NCBI GenBank assembly: GCA_947499175.1
Contig: CANMNU010000043.1
Location: forward strand, 1 to 10,421
Source of the DNA: Alphaproteobacteria bacterium
GTDB lineage: Bacteria; Pseudomonadota; Alphaproteobacteria; Paracaedibacterales; CAITNM01
Length of the DNA: 10,421 nucleotides
Reading direction: 5' to 3'
Position numbers and translations under genes: made by a program. How positions within the stretch are numbered: position 1 is the stretch's first letter; each line of letters starts with the position of its first letter. Below are positions 5,314 through 10,421 of the stretch, in pieces. The notes under the pieces were generated by a model. That model was not told where the DNA came from. It did no database searches and was given only the letters and a program-made list of their open reading frames with translations.

Positions 5314-7290
5314 ATGATTCATAAAATTTTTAAGTGCATTTGCTTTCAGTTTGTACTAATAGTTTTTTCTGTAAATCAAGGTCAATCTGCTTTTGCTAGT
5401 TCTAATGCTAACTGGACAAGTGCTTGGTTATCTTTAGGTGAGATAGATCTCTTTCATCACAGCCTTAGAAATTGCACTGATCCAGCAGAAAAACCACATT
5501 ATTACGGGGATTTTTTTCAGAATCTTTACCAGCCTATAGTAGGTAAAACAGTAGAAGAAGCACAGGCTCTAAGAGCTGATAAGTATCAATATACGGAAAG
5601 TCTTGTCAAAGCATGTCGTGATGGAAAATTAAGTGAACTAAATGCAACTCCGTGTGATGAGTTCAACAGACACTATGTTTGGATTAATGATCCAAGTAAC
5701 CCAGTAGAACCAAAGCCTGATGCGCTAAAATTTTTTATTAAAAATCTTGAAAAAACTGAAGCCAAATGTTGGGAATATCATTTTTGGACCAATATTGCAC
5801 TTACCAATACAAGGATATTGTTAGAAGAATTAGAGCACACTTATGGCGTAAACATAAAGATTCACGATATCGATACCGAAATTTATCCACAAATGAGAGG
5901 TAAGGGAATATATAACAGACTTTTTAAAAATAGATATTTCACCAATATGTCTGATATTTTGCGCTTTAATCTTATTTTCGGATTTGGGAAAAGTGATAAT
6001 ACATTTAACGTTTATAGTGATTTACACGTGGAAGATCATGGCGATATTTCCCCTTTGACTTCTTATGTAGATTATATCTTTTACCAAGAAGGATTTGCAG
6101 TTGGTTCATGTTTCTTAGGTGCTAGGAAAGGTACACAAGTATTTGATGAGATACTAACGTATCTTGATGATCTTGCAAATAAGATTAAACCTGAATGGAG
6201 ACAGTTTGGAACTGATATTTTAACACCTCGCTGGACATCAATTGGAATTTTAACAATGATAATGGACAAAGCAACAAATCTAACAAGCAGAATTCTTCCA
6301 TGTCCAAAAGGTACACTAATTTCTCCCAATCACACTGGTGGATGGATAAAAGGAGATCATGGTCAAACTTCAGTTAGCATCACACCGATATCAGATGAAG
6401 TGTTCTTTGGTGTTGGGGATTTTTATTTGTCACAACCTCCATATGCTCTTCTTGATCACCCTTACCATAAAGACTATATAAATTTGGCAACATTACTTCA
6501 CTCAACTCTTCCAGACCTTTCTGAAATGAAAGGGGAAGAACTAGTAGCATACCTTCGCGCCAAGAGAAATACCCTTTCGGCACTATCACAAAAAGTATAC
6601 AAAACTAGAGCCCCTAAAGATACCGCTACTATTCCAGCAATACATCATCGCATTTGGGTATCAAAAGAAGGTGTATCCGCAGTTGAGCCTGATTCACTTA
6701 TGGTTTCACGCTATATTGATAGTATTAAAATGCTTCCCAAGGAATTTAAGAATTTTTTTTGGTGCACAGATAAAGAAAACCTTCCTGTGACAGTGTGTAG
6801 ACTACAAGAGTCTGGCGTAGAAGTTCGTGACATTGCCCAATTTTTTAATGAAATTCAAAATGATCAGAGGATGTTTCATGCAGGAGATTCTATGTCAGCG
6901 AATAGACCAATTATTCTTGCAAAGCATTTATATGATGCCTATCGTCAGGATGGTCGTAGCACTAATTCTAATGATATTTTAAGAAGGCTTATTCTTTTTT
7001 ATTACGGTGGAATTTACACGGATATGGGGTTTCGTTTTGAGCGAGATATTTCACCGCTTTTGAAATTATATGATTACATTTTTTATCTGTATTCCTGGCA
7101 GAACATTGATCATGGCTTTTGTGCAGTAAGGCCGCAAGATCCTATTTTTAAGAAGGAATTGGAGTTTCTTCATAATGTATGGCGTCACCCCAAAAAAGCG
7201 GCTATGAAAGAGCTAATGCCAGATGCTCTAAAACAGTTAATGTTGACAGGTTCACATTCTTTTATGAATTTTGGATATGAACGTATCTGA
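5314..7290 (+). CDS. Exported protein with two tandem DXD-type glycosyltransferase domains
   Basis: The 658 residues open with a clear Sec signal peptide: MIHKIFK, a hydrophobic core at about 8-20, and probable cleavage near QSAFA|SS (about 29). Domain 1 (about 117-345) begins HYVWIN and has the helix SDILRF (213-218) followed by YSDLH (234-238). Domain 2 (about 439 to the end) begins IHHRIWVS and has NDILRR (553-558) followed by GGIYTDMGFRFERDISPL (565-582). This is the arrangement of the sugar-binding DXD glycosyltransferase family (Gly_transf_sug/GT32-like, also related to large clostridial toxin and Legionella enzymes). In both copies only the first Asp of DXD is kept. DYIF(Y) recurs in both domains (253-257 and 587-591), consistent with internal duplication. 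The frame ends (TGA 7288-7290) before the normal end of domain 2, whose continuation is read in the next frame. Donor sugar and acceptor are unknown. Confidence 0.82.
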   Translation: MIHKIFKCICFQFVLIVFSVNQGQSAFASSNANWTSAWLSLGEIDLFHHSLRNCTDPAEKPHYYGDFFQNLYQPIVGKTVEEAQALRADKYQYTESLVKACRDGKLSELNATPCDEFNRHYVWINDPSNPVEPKPDALKFFIKNLEKTEAKCWEYHFWTNIALTNTRILLEELEHTYGVNIKIHDIDTEIYPQMRGKGIYNRLFKNRYFTNMSDILRFNLIFGFGKSDNTFNVYSDLHVEDHGDISPLTSYVDYIFYQEGFAVGSCFLGARKGTQVFDEILTYLDDLANKIKPEWRQFGTDILTPRWTSIGILTMIMDKATNLTSRILPCPKGTLISPNHTGGWIKGDHGQTSVSITPISDEVFFGVGDFYLSQPPYALLDHPYHKDYINLATLLHSTLPDLSEMKGEELVAYLRAKRNTLSALSQKVYKTRAPKDTATIPAIHHRIWVSKEGVSAVEPDSLMVSRYIDSIKMLPKEFKNFFWCTDKENLPVTVCRLQESGVEVRDIAQFFNEIQNDQRMFHAGDSMSANRPIILAKHLYDAYRQDGRSTNSNDILRRLILFYYGGIYTDMGFRFERDISPLLKLYDYIFYLYSWQNIDHGFCAVRPQDPIFKKELEFLHNVWRHPKKAAMKELMPDALKQLMLTGSHSFMNFGYERI

Positions 7291-8611
7291 GGATGCTAGG
7301 GTACTATGCCTTCCGGCACATGAGATTTCCACAGAAGACTCAGCAACATGGCGTACTGAAAGTAATGCATATATTAGCCTAGTACGTGGAAGATCATGGA
7401 ATGGACAAGGAAATCCTCGTAATAATGTTCCAATTCAAACATCTCTTTTGAATATTTTTTCAGTGACACCCAGCAAAGTTTACTGTTATAGATGGCCTGT
7501 TGAAAATCCGTCGCATTTTGGATCAGGTAATATCGGTGAGTATTTATTTTCAAACGCTGCAAGAAGGTTAATAGGAAATAATACGATTTCAACTAATTCC
7601 GATGATCTTATTAATCTTCGTAGAGAAGATAGTTATTTGGTTGTTGCATCAAATGTTATCAATAGTTCTGAGAATAGTTGCCAGTGGGCAACAAGAATTT
7701 TAAAGGATATTGATGCATTAAAGCCAGGGGTACCTGTAGTTGTTATGTGTATGGGGGCACAAGCGGCTGACACAAAAACAGATATTTCAATCCATCCAAC
7801 AACCCTTGAGTTACTTAATCGTATTCAGAAGCGACGTTTATGCTCGAATCAAATCAATATAGGAGTAAGGGGTTTATATACCCAAGATCAATTGACAAGA
7901 TTTGGAATAGAATCACAAGTGGTTGGATGTCCATCATTGCTTTATTGTTCTCTTCCAGTAACTTCTTTATCAGTACCAAGAGATCCAAAGAACTTGGCTG
8001 TTGCTGCAACTTTTTATAGTAGTGATCCCGATGCACAACTTGCTGTCATGGAACTTGCTGCTAGATATGGTGCTTCATATTACATTCAAACAGAACAAAA
8101 TTTAGTTGAATGGCTAAAAACGCCGGCATCACTTGATGATACAATGCTATTGTTGGAATCCTCTTCCTCTGCCTTACAAACATTGACTTATGAACAAAAA
8201 GGGTTTGTAAAACTTTTTACTAGAGCAGCAGGCGCTTCTTATTTCAAATATTTTGTACAGATAATGCGCGAAAAGACTATTCTTCCTCAAAACTCTGATG
8301 AATGGATTGGTTCATACGAAAAAGTTGATGGCCCCAACTTTATAGTGACAACTCGTATTCATGGAACCATTCCTGCTTTATTGGCTGGAAAAAGAGCATT
8401 ACTTATTGCGCATGATTCCAGAACGACAGAATTAGCAGAAACACTTGGTATACCAAGTGTAAAAGAATTAAATTCTGCACTATCAATTGAAGAACTCTAC
8501 GAGATGGCTGACCCAAGTCGATTTATAGAGCAATACCCAGGTTATGCTGCAAAAATGTATGATTTCTTAAAACTGAACGGTATTCCCTTCTCTAAACTTA
8601 GTGAAATCTAG
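7277..8611 (+). CDS. Polysaccharide pyruvyl transferase-family protein with a glycosyltransferase tail at its N-terminus
   Basis: The family adds ketal pyruvate from phosphoenolpyruvate to glycans; some members act on other acceptors. Residues are numbered from a TTG at 7271, ATG being residue 3. Family marks are GSGNIGEYLF (84-93), VVVMCMGAQ (156-164), NIGVRGLYTQDQL (196-208), VVGCPSLLY (217-225), TTRIHGTIPALLAGKRALLI (360-379) and DSRTTELAE (382-390), running close to the expected end. Residues 1 to about 45 do not belong to this family: VLCLPAHEIS and YISLVRGRSW resemble the C-terminal end of DXD glycosyltransferases, the part missing from the upstream gene. The frame is +1 to that gene and overlaps it; no ribosome site precedes the ATG. 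Either this gene is coupled to the upstream one, or both are halves of one broken or frameshifted gene. No signal peptide of its own. Confidence 0.78.
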   Translation: MNVSEDARVLCLPAHEISTEDSATWRTESNAYISLVRGRSWNGQGNPRNNVPIQTSLLNIFSVTPSKVYCYRWPVENPSHFGSGNIGEYLFSNAARRLIGNNTISTNSDDLINLRREDSYLVVASNVINSSENSCQWATRILKDIDALKPGVPVVVMCMGAQAADTKTDISIHPTTLELLNRIQKRRLCSNQINIGVRGLYTQDQLTRFGIESQVVGCPSLLYCSLPVTSLSVPRDPKNLAVAATFYSSDPDAQLAVMELAARYGASYYIQTEQNLVEWLKTPASLDDTMLLLESSSSALQTLTYEQKGFVKLFTRAAGASYFKYFVQIMREKTILPQNSDEWIGSYEKVDGPNFIVTTRIHGTIPALLAGKRALLIAHDSRTTELAETLGIPSVKELNSALSIEELYEMADPSRFIEQYPGYAAKMYDFLKLNGIPFSKLSEI

Positions 8612-8626
8612 TAAACTTCGCAATGG

Positions 8627-8652
8627 GAGACCATCCAAAACTGGTTGATCTC
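8627..8652. repeat. Imperfect hairpin after the pyruvyl transferase gene
   Basis: GAGACCATCC (8627-8636) and GGTTGATCTC (8643-8652) pair with two mismatches around a 6-base loop, 15 bases after the stop at 8611. No T-run follows, so it is at best a weak terminator on the plus strand. Confidence 0.4.
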
Positions 8653-8665
8653 ACCACTCTTGCTA

Positions 8666-8695
8666 AGTATTAGGAGGGGGAGTTGTCCTGATATT
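8666..8695. terminator. Hairpin between the converging pyruvyl transferase and era genes
   Basis: AGTATTAGGA (8666-8675) pairs with TCCTGATATT (8686-8695) over ten positions with two G-T wobbles; the loop contains GGGGG. It lies 9 bases beyond the era stop codon and may end transcription from either side. A T-run is lacking on both strands, so the terminator role is tentative. Confidence 0.4.
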
Positions 8696-8704
8696 ACTCT
8701 GACT

Positions 8705-9580
8705 CTAAACTCCAATGCCAAATGCCCTTAAGGCCCAGGAGCGCTCTTGCCAATCTTCTTCTAATTTTACGAACAATTTAAGGTGGACACGTTGTTCTAA
8801 CTGTTCTTCAAGCTCTACTCTAGCTGCTTGACCAATTTTTTTAAGGGTTTGGCCACGCTTGCCCAAAACAATACCCTTATGATTATCTTTTGCTACAACA
8901 ATTGCTTGGCTGATTTTGACTGAGCCATTGTCAAATTCTTCCCAACTTTCTGATTCCACAAAAATATTGTAAGGTAGCTCTTGGTGCAATTGCAAAAAAA
9001 CTTGTTCACGTGTAACTTCTGCAGCCCATGATCTAACAGGAATGTTTGTAATTTGATCTTCTGGGAAAAGCCAGGGGCCTTTAGGCATAATACTGCACAA
9101 ATGGTTAGCCAAATCATCAACTCCATCAGCATGTAGGGCGCTAATCATAAATATTTTTGTAACGTTTGCAAAACTATTAATTGAAGTTGCTATTTTTAAA
9201 AGTTGATCTTTAGCGATTAAATCTATTTTATTCAAAGCAACAATAATGCCTTTAGAATGTTTTTCGCATAATTGCTGGGCAAGGTTTAAATTAGGCCAGG
9301 TAACATCAATTACTAAAACATTGGCATCAGTTTCTGAACTTGCATCATAGGCCTCTTGTACCATGGCTTTATCAAGGCGTTTTTTTGCTTCAAAAATACC
9401 CGGTGTATCAAGCAAAATAATTTGAACATTATCTTTTAATGCAATGCCCATAATTCGGCTACGTGTTGTTTGGACCTTTGGTGAAACAATTGATACTTTT
9501 TGCCCAACCAGTTGGTTTACAAGTGTTGATTTACCTGCATTAGGTGCCCCTAAAATAGCAACAAAGCCGCATTTAGTCAT
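8705..9580 (-). CDS. era: GTPase Era, ribosome small-subunit assembly factor
   Basis: Essential GTPase that binds the 3' end of 16S rRNA during 30S maturation. The 291 residues are family length. G motifs are complete: G1 GAPNAGKS (11-18), the G2 threonines at 38-39, G3 DTPG (58-61), G4 NKID (117-120) and G5 SAL (147-149). The KH RNA-binding domain covers about 200-275 with the GKRG loop at 240-243, and the chain ends in the usual ERSWALRAFG-type tail. The start ATG lacks a clear Shine-Dalgarno sequence. In many alphaproteobacteria era follows rnc; here it stands alone, divergent from lpxB. Its last third has a second, broken copy 3.7 kb away at 4983-5183. The gene itself is intact. Confidence 0.96.
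   Translation of the reverse strand: MTKCGFVAILGAPNAGKSTLVNQLVGQKVSIVSPKVQTTRSRIMGIALKDNVQIILLDTPGIFEAKKRLDKAMVQEAYDASSETDANVLVIDVTWPNLNLAQQLCEKHSKGIIVALNKIDLIAKDQLLKIATSINSFANVTKIFMISALHADGVDDLANHLCSIMPKGPWLFPEDQITNIPVRSWAAEVTREQVFLQLHQELPYNIFVESESWEEFDNGSVKISQAIVVAKDNHKGIVLGKRGQTLKKIGQAARVELEEQLEQRVHLKLFVKLEEDWQERSWALRAFGIGV
8730..8929 (-). repeat. Direct repeat, right copy (inside intact era)
   Basis: This is the counterpart of the broken copy at 4983-5183, lying in the same orientation at an offset of 3,746-3,747 bases. The two copies bracket the glycosyltransferase and pyruvyl transferase frames. Recombination between them would remove about 3.75 kb and leave one era 3' end. Confidence 0.9.
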
Positions 9581-9608
9581 GATTTACTATATTTTAATTT
9601 TATAGATC

Positions 9609-9638
9609 ACCATAGCTGATGTTTGAGGTGGTTGCCAA
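9609..9638 (-). promoter_or_regulatory. Candidate promoter of era
   Basis: On the minus strand TTGGCA (9633-9638) is followed after 18 bases by TATGGT (9609-9614), about 30 bases before the era ATG. The -35 is 5 of 6 and the -10 is 4 of 6 to the sigma-70 consensus. Confidence 0.4.
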
Positions 9639-9664
9639 AGGATTCTACAAAAAAAGTTTTGTTG

Positions 9665-9693
9665 TTGTGGTGGTTTTTGCTGTGGATTATAGT
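9665..9693 (+). promoter_or_regulatory. Candidate promoter of lpxB
   Basis: TTGTGG (9665-9670) is followed after 17 bases by TATAGT (9688-9693), 27 bases before the lpxB ATG. The -10 is good (5 of 6) and the -35 poor. The region 9581-9720 thus probably holds back-to-back promoters for era and lpxB. Confidence 0.35.
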
Positions 9694-9720
9694 GGATTTG
9701 CGAATATCATTAGGAAAAAA

Positions 9721-10421
9721 ATGAATAAGCGAATATTTGTGATTGCAGGAGAAGCTTCTGGGGATTTTTTGGGGGGGCAGTTATTGCAATCATTACAAAA
9801 AATCAATAAAGATATTGAAATACATGGTATTGGTGGCCAACAGATGGCTGCGTTTGGTTTGCATAGTTTATTCCCAATGGCTGATCTTTCAATAATGGGG
9901 ATTAGTGAAATTATTCCCCATTTTTTTCAAATTTTAAGGCGGATTAAACAAACTAAGGATGCTATTAAAAAATTGCATCCTGACTTGTTGATTACGATTG
10001 ATTCGCCAGGATTTTGTTTAAAAATTGCCAAGTATGCCAAGAAAATTGGTATTCCTGTGGTTCACTATGTGGCGCCTTCAGTTTGGGCTTGGCGACCAGG
10101 GCGTGCTAAAAAACTTGCAAAAAAAATTAATATAGATCATCTTTTATGTTTATTGCCTTTTGAGCCTAAATTTTTTACGAAACACGGTTTGCCAGCAACT
10201 TTTGTAGGGCACCCAGTTACTGAAGTGGTATTACCAGATGATAGCAATTTTAGACAAAAATTAAATATTAGCCGGGAATCTACACTTATTTGCCTGTTAC
10301 CAGGTAGCCGTAAAAATGAAATACAGCAGCACTTGCAAATTTTTTTAGATGCTGTTGGTAAATTACCGTTGACGAGGCGGCTTGAGGTGGTAATTCCTAC
10401 AATGCCTCACTTGCTGGACTA
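9721..10421 (+). CDS. lpxB: Lipid-A-disaccharide synthase LpxB (N-terminal 233 codons; runs off the window)
   Basis: GT19 glycosyltransferase at the inner membrane that joins UDP-2,3-diacylglucosamine and lipid X into the tetra-acylated disaccharide of lipid A. The frame is open from the ATG to the window end with no stop. Family marks are GEASGD (10-15), the IDSPGF loop (93-98, Asp94 being the likely catalytic residue), YVAPSVWAWRPGR (116-128), PFEP (146-149), GHPVTE (163-168), and LLPGSRKNEI (192-201) with the conserved Arg197. A good AGGA ribosome site lies at 9712-9715. In alphaproteobacteria lpxB usually ends an lpxD-fabZ-lpxA operon; here it begins a plus-strand unit next to era, so the usual cluster is split. 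It fits functionally with the lipid-A-type pEtN transferase at the left of the window. Confidence 0.95.
   Translation, partial: MNKRIFVIAGEASGDFLGGQLLQSLQKINKDIEIHGIGGQQMAAFGLHSLFPMADLSIMGISEIIPHFFQILRRIKQTKDAIKKLHPDLLITIDSPGFCLKIAKYAKKIGIPVVHYVAPSVWAWRPGRAKKLAKKINIDHLLCLLPFEPKFFTKHGLPATFVGHPVTEVVLPDDSNFRQKLNISRESTLICLLPGSRKNEIQQHLQIFLDAVGKLPLTRRLEVVIPTMPHLLD

Noticed and set aside
6081..6589. Minus-strand open frames opposite the glycosyltransferase
   Set aside because: They are shadows of the sense frame with no domain, start signal or context.
4983..8929. Classical integrase-type genomic island with att sites
   Set aside because: No integrase or transposase is encoded between the repeats, and the 200-bp repeats are far longer than att core sites; homologous recombination fits better.
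8893..9132. Second minus-strand open frame inside era
   Set aside because: It overlaps the G5 and KH-encoding part of era in another frame; the Era frame is clearly the real one.
1..10421. CRISPR arrays, tRNA or rRNA genes
   Set aside because: No regularly spaced repeats, cloverleaf sequences with a terminal arm, or rRNA-like stretches were seen in the intergenic regions.

Overview
The window is AT-rich DNA from a Gram-negative bacterium, most likely an alphaproteobacterium. The evidence is an MlaD of the alphaproteobacterial type followed directly by a probable DUF2155-type protein, an LpxB (lipid A) gene and an Era GTPase. The low GC, a secreted-type patatin phospholipase and an exported glycosyltransferase would fit a host-associated lineage such as the Holosporales/Rickettsiales-like groups. 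That placement is inference, because no rRNA or other phylogenetic marker is present.

Left part (1-2560, minus strand): an envelope-lipid cluster reads right to left as dgkA (diacylglycerol kinase), a phosphoethanolamine transferase of the EptA type, mlaD, and the first 25 codons of a small exported protein. dgkA and the transferase overlap. The pairing makes sense because pEtN transfer from phosphatidylethanolamine releases diacylglycerol, which DgkA recycles. MlaD belongs to the retrograde phospholipid transport system of the outer membrane.

Middle (2561-4906): an aquaporin Z gene (plus strand) has an altered second NPA motif (NLA) and ends in a strong hairpin. It converges on a patatin-like phospholipase (minus strand) with an N-terminal export-type signal.

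Accessory segment (about 4907-8704): a broken second copy of the 3' end of era (4983-5183, about 96% identical to codons 218-284 of the intact gene) marks the left edge. The intact era marks the right edge in the same orientation. Between these direct repeats lie two plus-strand frames. The first is a signal-peptide-bearing protein with two tandem DXD-type glycosyltransferase domains. The second is a polysaccharide pyruvyl transferase (PPT)-family protein. The second frame begins with what looks like the missing C-terminal end of the second glycosyltransferase domain, and one extra T in a TTTT run would explain the break. The locus may therefore be, or have been, a single protein of about 1,098 residues. 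The repeat arrangement suggests a cassette added by recombination at era and able to be lost the same way.

Right part (8705-10421): intact era (minus) is divergent from lpxB (plus), which runs off the window end. No tRNA, rRNA, CRISPR array or intact insertion sequence was found.
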